From Lachnospiraceae bacterium (lineage in GTDB: Bacteria; Bacillota; Clostridia; Lachnospirales; Lachnospiraceae), in the NCBI GenBank assembly GCA_910574285.1, contig CAJTAL010000037.1:1-43889 (forward strand): a DNA stretch of 43,889 bases. Direction: 5' to 3'. The notes beneath the pieces were generated by a model that saw only the letters and a list, made by a program, of their open reading frames with translations, ran no database searches and was not told where the DNA came from. Below are positions 24,223 to 33,153 of this stretch, in pieces. How positions within the stretch are numbered: position 1 is the first letter of the stretch; each line of letters starts with the position of its first letter. The position numbers and the translations under genes were made by a program.

Positions 24223-24984
24223 ATGAAGACTGTAAAAATACGAAATCTTGAACTCGGCGCAGGCATACCTGCCATCTGTATCCCGAACGTGGGAAAAACA
24301 AAAGAAAAGATTCTCTCTCTCACCCGGCAATATAAGACCATGCACATGGATCTGATGGAATGGCGGGCAGATTGGTTCGAAGATGTTGAAGACACATACA
24401 AGGTAACGGAAGTCCTGACAGAGATACGCCGGATTCTCGGCAATACCCCGCTTTTATTTACCTTCCGCACAGAAAAAGAAGGCGGAGTACGCCCAATGTC
24501 CGCTGAATCGTATATTGCCCTGAATAAAAACACAGCCGCGGCCGGCATTGCCGATCTGATCGACGTGGAGATGTTTACCGGGAACAGACTTGCCGCAGAC
24601 TTGATCTCCTTTATCCACGAAAACCATACAAAAGTCATTGTCTCCAACCATGACTTTCACAAGACTCCCTCCAAATCCGACATCATATACCGGCTGCGCA
24701 AGATGCAGGAGATGGGCGCGGACATTCCTAAGATCGCCGTGATGCCTCAGAATAAGAAGGACGTTCTCACACTCCTTGCCGCAACCGAAGAGATGGTTTC
24801 TGACTATGCAGACAGGCCTATTATCACGATGTCCATGTCCGGCATAGGATGCGTAAGCCGCCTATCCTGTGAAATATTCGGCTCCTGCCTGACCTTCGGC
24901 TCCGGTTCCCTGGCGTCCGCACCGGGGCAGATTGATGCGGAAGAATTATATCATGCTCTCCAAAGCGTGCACCGCGCCTTGTAA
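24223..24984 (+). CDS. aroD: 3-dehydroquinate dehydratase, type I
   Basis: A 253-residue shikimate pathway enzyme. HMDLMEWRADWFE carries the Glu/Arg substrate residues, VSNHDFHKTPS the catalytic His, and KIAVMPQ the Schiff-base Lys. The C-terminal SMSGIGCVSRLSCEIFGS and SLASAPGQID complete the family pattern. AGGAG precedes the ATG. It stands alone, separate from other aromatic genes except pheA 6 kb away. Confidence 0.95.
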   Translation: MKTVKIRNLELGAGIPAICIPNVGKTKEKILSLTRQYKTMHMDLMEWRADWFEDVEDTYKVTEVLTEIRRILGNTPLLFTFRTEKEGGVRPMSAESYIALNKNTAAAGIADLIDVEMFTGNRLAADLISFIHENHTKVIVSNHDFHKTPSKSDIIYRLRKMQEMGADIPKIAVMPQNKKDVLTLLAATEEMVSDYADRPIITMSMSGIGCVSRLSCEIFGSCLTFGSGSLASAPGQIDAEELYHALQSVHRAL

Positions 24985-25121
24985 TCCTTCAAAGCGAAGC
25001 TGTCTGATAATAAAAAAACACAATCAAAAAAATAAATTACTAACATCATGCGGTTTTCATAGATTTTCTTTATAGTTCATGTTAATATATTATTCAAACA
25101 AATGATGAAGGGAGAATTCTT

Positions 25122-26012
25122 ATGAATCTATACCATCTCAGGTATTTTGTAACATTGGCCCATCTGGAACATTATACTAAGGCTGCAGAAATTCTGACCA
25201 TCACTCAGCCAAGCTTAAGCCATGCTATCTCCTCTCTCGAGAAAGAACTGGGAGTAAAATTATTTGAAAAAGATGGCCGCAACATAGTTCTGACCAAATG
25301 TGGACAGACATTTCTGACTGATATCGAGCAATCCCTCGATACACTGGACTCAAGCGTCAAAAGACTCAGACTGGCCGGGCGGGGAGAAGGACGAATTGAT
25401 ATTGGGATGCTTCGCACGCTAAGCGACACCGTACCAAAATATGTGAAAGATTTTCTGGATATCCATCCGTCAAAGAACATCCAGTTTTACTTTCATACTT
25501 CTACGAACCTTACGTCGGATATTATCCGGGATCTAAAGGACAGAAGATATGATATCGCTTTCTGTTCCAGGATGGAAAATGAACCGTCGATCGACTTCGT
25601 TCCGGTTGACCGCCAGGAATTGGTTCTGATCGTACCGAACGGCCATCCTCTCGCGGATCACGATACCATCGATCTTCGCGAGACTCTGCCCTATCCGCAG
25701 ATATGCTTCTCACACCACAGCGGATTACGGCCCGTTATTGATAAATTGTTTGAACAATGCGGCGGCACACCTAAAGCCGATTATTTCCTTGAAGAGGAGC
25801 AGGCCATAGCCGGCCTTGTAAGCGCAGGTCTTGGAATCGCAGTCGTTCCCCGGATGTCAATCTTACATTATATGCCCGTCAAGATGATTGAGATCACAGA
25901 ACCGGCCTGGGAAAGAGTTATCTACATGGCTATATTGAAGAATGTGTATCAGGCTCCTGTAGTTCAGAATCTAAAAGCATATATAATAGAAAATACGAAT
26001 CTCCATACCTAA
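25122..26012 (+). CDS. LysR family transcriptional regulator
   Basis: A 296-residue regulator. The winged helix-turn-helix (MNLYHLRYFVTLAHLEHYTK onward, with TQPSLSHAISSLEKELGVKLFE) is typical; residues 90-290 form the effector-binding domain. GGGAG precedes the ATG. It follows aroD on the same strand and converges with the MATE gene. LysR proteins often control a neighbouring divergent gene, but here none is divergent, so its target is unclear. Confidence 0.92.
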   Translation: MNLYHLRYFVTLAHLEHYTKAAEILTITQPSLSHAISSLEKELGVKLFEKDGRNIVLTKCGQTFLTDIEQSLDTLDSSVKRLRLAGRGEGRIDIGMLRTLSDTVPKYVKDFLDIHPSKNIQFYFHTSTNLTSDIIRDLKDRRYDIAFCSRMENEPSIDFVPVDRQELVLIVPNGHPLADHDTIDLRETLPYPQICFSHHSGLRPVIDKLFEQCGGTPKADYFLEEEQAIAGLVSAGLGIAVVPRMSILHYMPVKMIEITEPAWERVIYMAILKNVYQAPVVQNLKAYIIENTNLHT

Positions 26013-26029
26013 TTACAGGTCTGTCTGAA

Positions 26030-26058
26030 AAAAGAAGAGACGCAATGCCTCTTCTTTT
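26030..26058. terminator. Bidirectional terminator between lysR-type gene and MATE gene
   Basis: AAAAGAAGAG (26030-26039) pairs with CTCTTCTTTT (26049-26058); A and T runs at each side serve both convergent genes. Confidence 0.85.
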
Positions 26059-26062
26059 ATGA

Positions 26063-27397
26063 TTAAAGCATATCTCCTCTTCTTTTCAGCAATCGAAAAG
26101 CTGCCGCGCACACGATCACAGACAGCAAAGAGCCGGCCGGCGCCGCCAGTCCCATGGGATAAAGCGTATCCGCAAAATATTTTGACGCCAGGAACGCGCC
26201 GGGAACACGCACACACACGATAGACAATACATTATGTAAAAATGAAATCCCCGATAAACCATAGGCGCAAAAATACCCGCTGAAACTAAAATGTACCCCC
26301 GCGATCATACAATCCCAAATATATGCCCGCAGATACTGGTCACCCAACACGATAACTTTTGCATCATCCGTAAACATTCCTACAACACCCTGTCCGGCAA
26401 ATTGAACGGCAACAGACACAATCAGGCCGAACCCTACCGTTATAAGAACCGCATAACGCAGTATGCCCGCCGCCCGGTTATGCTTCCCTGCGCCGATATT
26501 CTGCGCGGAAAGGGCGGAAACCGTAGACAGCATAGTGGACGGAACCAGGAACACTACGCCTATGATCTTCTCCACGATTCCCACCGCGGCGGCATCATTC
26601 AGACCTCTGCGGTTAGCAATGACGGTAATCACAATAAAGGCGATCTGGATAAACCCATCCTGCAGCGCAACCGGGATACCAATTTTCAGCATTTGACTCA
26701 TCGTTCCGGACCGCGGTTTAAAATTATCTCTTTTCAACTCTATTCCCGTCTTTTTCTTGGCGATTACAGTCAACGCCACGACCACACTGACCGTCTGGGA
26801 TAAAGCGGTGCCGAGAGCCGCCCCTGCAGCCCCCATATGAAAAACGCCGATAAAGAGATAATCCAACAGGATATTCACGGCGCACGCCACCGCAATAAAA
26901 TGCATAGGGCTTTTCGAATCTCCCAATCCCCGAAAAATTGAACTGATAATATTATACGCCGTAATAAACGGTATGCCAATGAAGCAGATCGTCAGATAAG
27001 CAATCGTTTCAGAAACCGCCTCTGCAGGAGTCGACATCAGCCCTACAATCGGCTCTACCGCGGCAAGAAGAACTATCATCACCGCCACGGCCACACCCAT
27101 AAATAAAGTTATCGTATTGCCCACGGCGAGAGACGCCTTTTCAGACTGCTTTGCCCCGACTGCCTTACCTATAGTCACAGTGGATCCCATCGCCAGTCCG
27201 ACAATCATAACAGTCAGCATATGCATGACCTGACTTCCCACCGAAACCGCCGTAATGCTGTCTACGCCATTGAATTGACCAATGATAAACAAATCCGCCA
27301 TTCCATATAACGTTTGCAAAAAATAGGAAAAGAGGTAGGGTAACGAAAAGGATACAATACTTTTAAATACACTTCCGGTTGTTAAATCTTTCTTCAT
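26063..27397 (-). CDS. MATE family multidrug/cation efflux transporter
   Basis: About 444 residues with 12 hydrophobic helices in two halves. The start MKKDLTTGSVFKSIVSFSLP is typical of Clostridial MATE proteins, as are PYLFSYFLQTLYGMADLFI and GLGDSKSPM. It would export cationic compounds with Na+ or H+. The gene lies after the ModC-like ATPase with about 90 bases between. Substrate unknown. Confidence 0.92.
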   Translation of the reverse strand: MKKDLTTGSVFKSIVSFSLPYLFSYFLQTLYGMADLFIIGQFNGVDSITAVSVGSQVMHMLTVMIVGLAMGSTVTIGKAVGAKQSEKASLAVGNTITLFMGVAVAVMIVLLAAVEPIVGLMSTPAEAVSETIAYLTICFIGIPFITAYNIISSIFRGLGDSKSPMHFIAVACAVNILLDYLFIGVFHMGAAGAALGTALSQTVSVVVALTVIAKKKTGIELKRDNFKPRSGTMSQMLKIGIPVALQDGFIQIAFIVITVIANRRGLNDAAAVGIVEKIIGVVFLVPSTMLSTVSALSAQNIGAGKHNRAAGILRYAVLITVGFGLIVSVAVQFAGQGVVGMFTDDAKVIVLGDQYLRAYIWDCMIAGVHFSFSGYFCAYGLSGISFLHNVLSIVCVRVPGAFLASKYFADTLYPMGLAAPAGSLLSVIVCAAAFRLLKRRGDML

Positions 27398-27486
27398 AAG
27401 TTTTCTGCACCTGCCGCTGTACTTTATTTGCATAACTTCCGAAACCAATTATAACCCCGGTTTCCGCCATAAAGTCAAGCATTATT

Positions 27487-28554
27487 TCACGAAAGCAATA
27501 ACAACTTCTCTTCCTGAAACTGCAGATAGTCCGGCAGCCCTCTTTCCTCCAGCAATCCCCATTGATCCTTCTGCAGGAACCAGCACAGGTTCTCGTTCCC
27601 CGGAATCCGTGAATTTCCCCTGCTTTCCGGTATCAGATAAAAGTTCTTCTCGAAAGGAAGTTCGGCATACCCCGCAATCTGCAGCCTGATGCAGTTTTCT
27701 TTTCGTTCTCCCCAGACTGGCCGGAAATCATGCGGCCGGAATCCTATATAAGAGATATTTTTCGGGATATCTCTTATAAGAGTAAGTTCTACGCCCCAGT
27801 CATACGCTTCTATTCTATGGGCATCAATCCGGCGGAACCCTGATATATTCCTGCACCCGGCCAGACGCGCCGCCTCTTTCGTGCCGGGACTGGCGAAGAT
27901 CTCTTTCGTATTCCCGAAAGTAACCACTGATCCCCGATCCATAATAATCAGATCCTCGCTGAAGCGATAAATCTCATCCCTGCTATGGGATACCAGGATC
28001 ACAATCCCCCGGTAATCTGACAGCATCTCCGTCAATTCCTGCTGTAATCTATCTTTGAGAAACATATCCAACGCAGAAAAAGGCTCATCCAACAGAATCA
28101 CATCCGGCTCATATGCCATTATCCTTGCAAGCGCCACGCGCTGCTGCTGTCCGCCGGACAACTCTCCCGGCAGACGGTCTCTAAGTCCGTCCAGCCGAAA
28201 GATACGGATCATCTCATCCACCCGCCTCTGTTTCTCCTGCTTCCTTCCCTTCAGACCTGCTTCAATATTTTTCTCCACCGTCATCGTAGGAAATAACGCG
28301 TAATTCTGAAAGAGATATCCTATATTACGCTTCTGAGGCCTTATATTAACCTTGTGTTCGGAATGATAGAATTCCCGCCCATTTATCACAATCTCTCCTG
28401 CGTCCGGAATCTCGATCCCGGCAATCGCCTTTAGCGTCATGCTCTTTCCGCATCCGGACGCCCCAAGAATTCCAATACGGGAAGCTTTGCTCTGAAACCG
28501 GACATCCATATGAAAATCTCCTATATTTTTCCTAATATCTACTGTCAGGTCCAT
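27487..28554 (-). CDS. ModC-like ABC transporter ATP-binding protein
   Basis: A 355-residue ATPase; ATG 28554 has AAAGGAG upstream. Walker A GASGCGKS, signature ELSGGQQQR, Walker B VILLDEPFSALD and the switch His (VSHSRDE) are all present. The C-terminal 130 residues form a TOBE-like beta domain, as in ModC/CysA importers. The closest family appears to be molybdate/tungstate importers, but no permease or binding protein is adjacent, so the partner must lie elsewhere or the gene is a solitary relic. Confidence 0.85.
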   Translation of the reverse strand: MDLTVDIRKNIGDFHMDVRFQSKASRIGILGASGCGKSMTLKAIAGIEIPDAGEIVINGREFYHSEHKVNIRPQKRNIGYLFQNYALFPTMTVEKNIEAGLKGRKQEKQRRVDEMIRIFRLDGLRDRLPGELSGGQQQRVALARIMAYEPDVILLDEPFSALDMFLKDRLQQELTEMLSDYRGIVILVSHSRDEIYRFSEDLIIMDRGSVVTFGNTKEIFASPGTKEAARLAGCRNISGFRRIDAHRIEAYDWGVELTLIRDIPKNISYIGFRPHDFRPVWGERKENCIRLQIAGYAELPFEKNFYLIPESRGNSRIPGNENLCWFLQKDQWGLLEERGLPDYLQFQEEKLLLLS

Positions 28555-28642
28555 CCGATCTCCTTTTCCCGTCCGATGATTATAGCTGTGATCCCCGTCG
28601 AAACTATTATATACACTCAATACATAACCGTCAATCAAAAGG

Positions 28643-29563
28643 CTACATTATTGAATCCCCTTCCGGTCCAAATACTCCTTCTCCATCGTCACTATGAATT
28701 ACTGTACCATAGGATCCTTCGAATCCTTCGAATACCTTCTCATAATCATCCCATCCCATCATTTCACATTCCCGGATCGCCTTTATCGTCTGGCCATTTT
28801 CAATATATCTCTGAATCGCCTCTTTTTCAATTTCTTCCGGGGCTTCCTCCACATTCTGTCCTTTCTCCCAGATCGTCAATTTATCCTTCTTCGTCTTTCC
28901 ATATATATTAATTTCCCTGCATCTCTGCACAATCGAAGACCCGCTCTTTTCAGAAGTTCCCTGTCGTTCCAGCGAAAATACGAACACGGAATCATAAGCG
29001 TCGCAATTCTTTCTTTCCCATGGCTCCGCCTCCAGGAGCCTCAATTCCTTTACAGCGTCATCAGTACTCTCAAGCTGCTTTCCTTCCGGCGTCCACCAAT
29101 CCATGGACTGCCATGCATTCACTTTCTTATCGGACTTCAATCTGCAATAAATGTCCCCGTTTTTTAAGGCATAAAGCTCTTCTACAGAAATATCTTCCGT
29201 CGGCAGCAGGTAGACGGCGGAAAAGCCCCAATCAGTCTCTGTCACGTTGTTGCAGATATTTCTTCCCACTACGATGATGATCAGAACGATCAGAACAATC
29301 AGCAACAGACTCCCGACGATCCTTTGACTGCTCATCTTCATCAATCTCTTCATAACCTGATTTGCCGCAGTTTCCTGCTCTTCCCTGGAAGATCCCGATA
29401 CAGCCTCCATAACCGGCAGCTCTTTCCCAGCATATTCATATACCCGCATACATTCCTCACAGCCCTGTATATGATCTTCTATCACCCGCCTACTCTCTTC
29501 CTTCAATATATCGTCTTCATAAAGAACCAATAAATCCTGTACAACTGCACATTCTTTCTTCAT
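28643..29563 (-). CDS. Membrane anti-sigma factor with zinc-binding (zf-HC2-like) domain
   Basis: A 306-residue protein starting at ATG 29563 with AAAGGAGG upstream. The ZAS-type motif His31-x3-Cys35-x2-Cys38 (HIQGCEEC) is near the N-terminus; one helix at about 82-100 spans the membrane. The extracytoplasmic part of about 200 residues is acidic and of no known fold. The start overlaps the sigma gene stop by one base (TAATG), the classic sigma/anti-sigma coupling. It would hold the sigma factor inactive until an envelope signal is received. Confidence 0.9.
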   Translation of the reverse strand: MKKECAVVQDLLVLYEDDILKEESRRVIEDHIQGCEECMRVYEYAGKELPVMEAVSGSSREEQETAANQVMKRLMKMSSQRIVGSLLLIVLIVLIIIVVGRNICNNVTETDWGFSAVYLLPTEDISVEELYALKNGDIYCRLKSDKKVNAWQSMDWWTPEGKQLESTDDAVKELRLLEAEPWERKNCDAYDSVFVFSLERQGTSEKSGSSIVQRCREINIYGKTKKDKLTIWEKGQNVEEAPEEIEKEAIQRYIENGQTIKAIRECEMMGWDDYEKVFEGFEGSYGTVIHSDDGEGVFGPEGDSIM

Positions 29564-30072
29564 TATGGCACCTCCTTTATTCTTTCCTGAATCTTCAACT
29601 TTGCCCGGTGGTAAGTCACTCTGGCCCATCCTTCTCCTTTCCCAAAGATCTCGCCGATCTCTTTGTAGGATAACTCGCCTAATGTTTTTAGGGTAAACAC
29701 CTCCTTATAAGGCTCCTGCAGAAGATGCAGCACCTTGTAGACAGATAACGCCTCTTCCTTGCGGATACACAGTGTCTCCGGAGTACTTCTGCCGTCTCCT
29801 TCTTTCACTCCTGTTCCGGCAGAATCTTCCATATCCGGCGAAATGTCGGTCAGGTGTTTCTGCTTCTTTACCCAGGACAGATACGTGTTTTTACCGATCT
29901 GACAGAGCCATGAATTCAGTTGACACTTTCCTTTAAACTTGTGTATATTCTTAAACGCTCTGTAGAACGTTTCCTGAGTCAGTTCTTCCGAAAGTTCCGG
30001 ATTACTGCTCATAGACAACAGAAAATAATATACGTCTTTGTAATATCTCTTATATATATCCTCAAACTCCAT
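29563..30072 (-). CDS. ECF-type RNA polymerase sigma factor
   Basis: A 169-residue sigma factor. Region 2 has ELSEELTQETFYRAFKNIHK, and region 4 has GELSYKEIGEIFGKGEGWAR with the helix-turn-helix. Regions 1 and 3 are absent, as in ECF sigmas. ATG 30072 follows a GGGGGTGGG stretch. It is paired with the anti-sigma gene downstream. An ECF-like promoter at 30119-30147 suggests autoregulation. Confidence 0.94.
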   Translation of the reverse strand: MEFEDIYKRYYKDVYYFLLSMSSNPELSEELTQETFYRAFKNIHKFKGKCQLNSWLCQIGKNTYLSWVKKQKHLTDISPDMEDSAGTGVKEGDGRSTPETLCIRKEEALSVYKVLHLLQEPYKEVFTLKTLGELSYKEIGEIFGKGEGWARVTYHRAKLKIQERIKEVP

Positions 30073-30118
30073 GCATCCCACCCCCTTTCGTCTCCGTCTC
30101 TTTTATGTTTTCTGTTAA

Positions 30119-30147
30119 GTAGACTCCCTTTTCACTATTTTGTTACA
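30119..30147 (-). promoter_or_regulatory. Probable ECF promoter upstream of the sigma/anti-sigma pair
   Basis: On the minus strand TGTAAC (30142-30147) is followed after 17 bases by GTCTAC (30119-30124), matching the AAC...GTC pattern recognised by many ECF sigma factors. It lies about 50 bases before the sigma start. Confidence 0.6.
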
Positions 30148-30224
30148 GATTTTTCAAACAAATATACAATATTTGAAAAAACTTAAAAAAATGTTTATAC
30201 TCTGCTTACGAAATCAACAAAACG

Positions 30225-30255
30225 AAAAAGCAGGCGACTTAAATCACCCGCCTGC
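30225..30255 (-). terminator. Intrinsic terminator after the potassium channel gene
   Basis: GCAGGCG (30230-30236) and CGCCTGC (30249-30255) form a stem; on the minus strand TTTTTCG follows. It lies about 55 bases after the channel stop. Confidence 0.8.
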
Positions 30256-30309
30256 CTTCTTATCCATTATATCCTGCTGAACTTCCAGCTTTATTTCATT
30301 TTCGTTCAT

Positions 30310-31881
30310 TTATGTTTGTACAAAACTACCTAAAATCTCCCATGCAGCATCGCGTTCCCGCTTCTGTTCCTCATTGAGCTCATCATAAGGACACAGCATC
30401 GGATGCTGTCTTTCGGCATCATTCCGGAACGGTCCGTAACTCCAGTTATAATATGTATAAAACCGCAGCCAACGCAAATGATCCAGTCTGCGGTATCTGT
30501 CTTGCACAGAACGGTCTGACTTAGTCTCACAGTATTTTTGATATGCCTTTTCTGCCACATCCGCGGTAAAATCCGTAATCTTCTCATCCTCTAACAGAAT
30601 GCGGATTTTCATCAGGAGATGATCGGCAGCAGTTATCTTAGACTCACGGTGAAAATCGTCCAGCTCGTCCCAACTAAGCGTAGGATAAGATACCGATCTG
30701 CAAAATATCTCATTAATCATAATCGCCGCTTTGTTCAATGCAGTCCTCATGATCTGGTTCGGAGTATATATCTCCTCGTTAGTACCGAAATAAGCCACCC
30801 CGGGCGCTTTCCGGTTACTATGCAAGTGAACCTGTCCATGAATCTTATAATATCGATGCAGCCTCCAGAATATATTCCATCCCTCCGGCTCGTCATCCGG
30901 ACAGATAATGATACGATCCGCCCGCTCCAGAAGCCCATGGCAATTTTCCCATAATCCGTCATGAAATATCAGAGAATCTGTAGTCTGAGATTCTTCACCT
31001 ATAGAAAACATCTCATGAAGATGATCATGCATTGCGAGAAATTCTTCTGCATCTCCAAAGATATGGTATGCCACATGTTGATCCACAGAGATAATATTGG
31101 TCATAATCGCCCGTTCCAAAATAAAACGGCCATAATTTCCAAACCCGATCAGTACAATCGTATTTTCATAGCTGCACAGAGCCCTGGAACGCCAATACTG
31201 CCTGGCACAGCAATCATAACTATGGAAAAAATTAATATTTCCCGACAGATGGTCATCCCCATTCGTCGTTCTTGCATAGACATCAACGGGCAGCTTATGT
31301 AGATCAATTGCCCGGCTGTTCTCGCCGATATCATTTTCTTTCATAAGAAAAACTTTACATCTTGATCCGATATTCTTCTTGCACGCGACGATCCGTGCGG
31401 GAGAAGCGCTGATAAACAGACAGGGGTAATCGGGAAATTCCATCTGTTCGTCCCTTTTCTCTCCATAGATAATTACGGCGTCTGTATCTTCCTTATAGAT
31501 ATTGGCCGCCAGTGTATTGGCTTCCGCACCATAATCTGCAAAATAGTACCAGTTCTTCTTCCTTTGAAACCTGAGCATGAGAAAAGGCAGTCCTTCACTC
31601 GTAACAAAAGATACGGCCGCACCGAACAAGGTCACCATCATACCTGCGGACATGAACAGAAAAACAACACCTATCACATGCCCCATAGGTGTTACCGGCG
31701 TCAGGTCTCCGTATCCGACAGTAGTCAGTGTGACCAGTGAATACCAGAAAGCATCGCCGAACGTATGAATCGTCGCGCTATTGCTGGTATATTCGGAAAA
31801 GTACAGGAGTGTTACCAATCCGGTATAAAAAAGCATTAAGATTGCAGTCATGTACAGAAATATTCTTTTCCTTCTTTTCAT
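30310..31881 (-). CDS. Potassium channel with RCK-like and RyR-like cytosolic domains
   Basis: A 523-residue protein. Two membrane helices flank a pore loop with TVGYGD (54-59), the K+ selectivity filter. Cytosolic part: a first nucleotide-fold-like region (YYFADYGAEANTLAANIY), a Rossmann segment IVLIGFGNYGRFILERA, then a C-terminal region ending with a RyR-domain pattern (FYTYYNWSYGPFRNDAERQ followed by HPMLCPYDEL). RyR domains accompany bacterial channels and TrkA-N proteins in some anaerobes. AAAGGAG lies 11 bases before the ATG. Ligand unknown; a nucleotide is plausible. Confidence 0.88.
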   Translation of the reverse strand: MKRRKRIFLYMTAILMLFYTGLVTLLYFSEYTSNSATIHTFGDAFWYSLVTLTTVGYGDLTPVTPMGHVIGVVFLFMSAGMMVTLFGAAVSFVTSEGLPFLMLRFQRKKNWYYFADYGAEANTLAANIYKEDTDAVIIYGEKRDEQMEFPDYPCLFISASPARIVACKKNIGSRCKVFLMKENDIGENSRAIDLHKLPVDVYARTTNGDDHLSGNINFFHSYDCCARQYWRSRALCSYENTIVLIGFGNYGRFILERAIMTNIISVDQHVAYHIFGDAEEFLAMHDHLHEMFSIGEESQTTDSLIFHDGLWENCHGLLERADRIIICPDDEPEGWNIFWRLHRYYKIHGQVHLHSNRKAPGVAYFGTNEEIYTPNQIMRTALNKAAIMINEIFCRSVSYPTLSWDELDDFHRESKITAADHLLMKIRILLEDEKITDFTADVAEKAYQKYCETKSDRSVQDRYRRLDHLRWLRFYTYYNWSYGPFRNDAERQHPMLCPYDELNEEQKRERDAAWEILGSFVQT

Positions 31882-31934
31882 AGGAATCTGACTCCTTTTT
31901 ATGCCGTTTTCTCTATTTTATAACATAGAAATTG

Positions 31935-31963
31935 TTGAGATTTTTCCTGCCAGATGATATACT
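31935..31963 (+). promoter_or_regulatory. azlCD promoter
   Basis: TTGAGA (31935-31940), 17-bp spacer, TATACT (31958-31963), 31 bases before the azlC start. Confidence 0.8.
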
Positions 31964-31994
31964 GAACCCATGAAATCAGCCAAGGAGACAAAAG

Positions 31995-32747
31995 ATGAAT
32001 CGTAATACAAATGCTTTTAAAAACGGAATTCAAGACGGAATCCCTATCGCACTCGGGTATTTTGCCGTCGCTTTTTCTCTCGGTATTGTAGCCAGAAAAG
32101 CCGGTTTGAATCCCTTCCAGGGTTTTTTGTCCAGTATATTAAACCATGCTTCTGCCGGAGAATACGCGGAATTTACCGTAATCATGGCAAACGCGCCTTA
32201 TTTCGAGATGGCTTTCGTCATCCTGGTGACAAATATACGCTATCTGCTGATGAGCTGCGCATTAAGCCAGAGATTTTCACCGGATACACCTCTGCTTCAT
32301 CGCCTTATCGTCGGTTTTGGAATCACAGATGAGATCTTCGGGATCAGTATCGCCCGGGCAGGCGACTTGAATCCCTGGCATAATTACGGAGCCATGACAA
32401 TCGCGCTTCCGAGCTGGGCCGCCGGCACTGCCATGGGCATCATCGCCGGCAATATCCTGCCGACAGCCGCGGTCAGCGCCCTTAGCGTCGCACTTTACGG
32501 TATGTTCCTTGCCGTAATTATTCCTGCCGCACATACAGATAAAATCGTAGGCAGCGTAGTAACCGCAAGTTTCCTGATAAGCTTCCTGGTCTCAAAGATA
32601 CCGTCGCTTGCCGCTATATCGAATAGTTTGAAGATCAGTCTTCTGACCATACTTATCTCAGGAATATCCGCATTCTTTTTCCCCGTTAAGGAGGACCCGG
32701 AAGAAAGCTCATTGACCGATGAAGACCAGGAGGTAACAGTACGATGA
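31995..32747 (+). CDS. azlC: AzlC family branched-chain amino acid exporter, large subunit
   Basis: A 250-residue membrane protein starting with FKNGIQDGIPIALGYFAVAFSLGI, the conserved AzlC beginning, with an NHASAGEYAEF loop and NIRYLLMSCALSQRF. With AzlD it forms an exporter of branched-chain amino acids (or analogues). AAGGAGAC precedes the ATG. The azlD gene overlaps by four bases. Confidence 0.93.
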   Translation: MNRNTNAFKNGIQDGIPIALGYFAVAFSLGIVARKAGLNPFQGFLSSILNHASAGEYAEFTVIMANAPYFEMAFVILVTNIRYLLMSCALSQRFSPDTPLLHRLIVGFGITDEIFGISIARAGDLNPWHNYGAMTIALPSWAAGTAMGIIAGNILPTAAVSALSVALYGMFLAVIIPAAHTDKIVGSVVTASFLISFLVSKIPSLAAISNSLKISLLTILISGISAFFFPVKEDPEESSLTDEDQEVTVR

Positions 32748-33061
32748 TTCACAATATCTACCTTTATATATTAACAGCAGCAGCCGTTTCTTTTTTGATC
32801 CGTGTACTTCCGCTTACCCTGATCCGGGGAAAAATCAAAAACCGCTTTATACGTTCTTTCCTGTATTACGTACCCTATGTGACGCTTGCAGTCATGACGT
32901 TCCCCGCTATCCTTACCGCTCCTCAGATACCGATTGCCGGAATCCTTGCTTTTATAGCCGGAATAATCGCGGCATGGCGCAAAGTAAATATGGTAGGAAT
33001 CGCTGCGCTTTGCTGCGCAGTCGTATTCTTCTGTGAGACATTCGTTGCCTTTATTCTGTAA
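32744..33061 (+). CDS. azlD: AzlD family protein, small subunit
   Basis: A 105-residue protein with three to four hydrophobic helices and the RVLPLTLIRGKIKNRFIRSF segment of AzlD. The ATGA overlap with azlC shows translational coupling. It partners AzlC in the membrane. Confidence 0.92.
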   Translation: MIHNIYLYILTAAAVSFLIRVLPLTLIRGKIKNRFIRSFLYYVPYVTLAVMTFPAILTAPQIPIAGILAFIAGIIAAWRKVNMVGIAALCCAVVFFCETFVAFIL

Positions 33062-33153
33062 TTTTTTATAAATCGGCATGAAAGCATGGGATCTCTTGAT
33101 ATTTCCAGATATTTCAAAAAAGTTCCGCCGGAAAATTCAAAATTATATTATTA

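Noticed and set aside
24117-24647. 176-codon minus-strand ORF
   Set aside because: Antisense to aroD, whose catalytic motifs are complete; composition is Ser/Arg-rich as in shadows.
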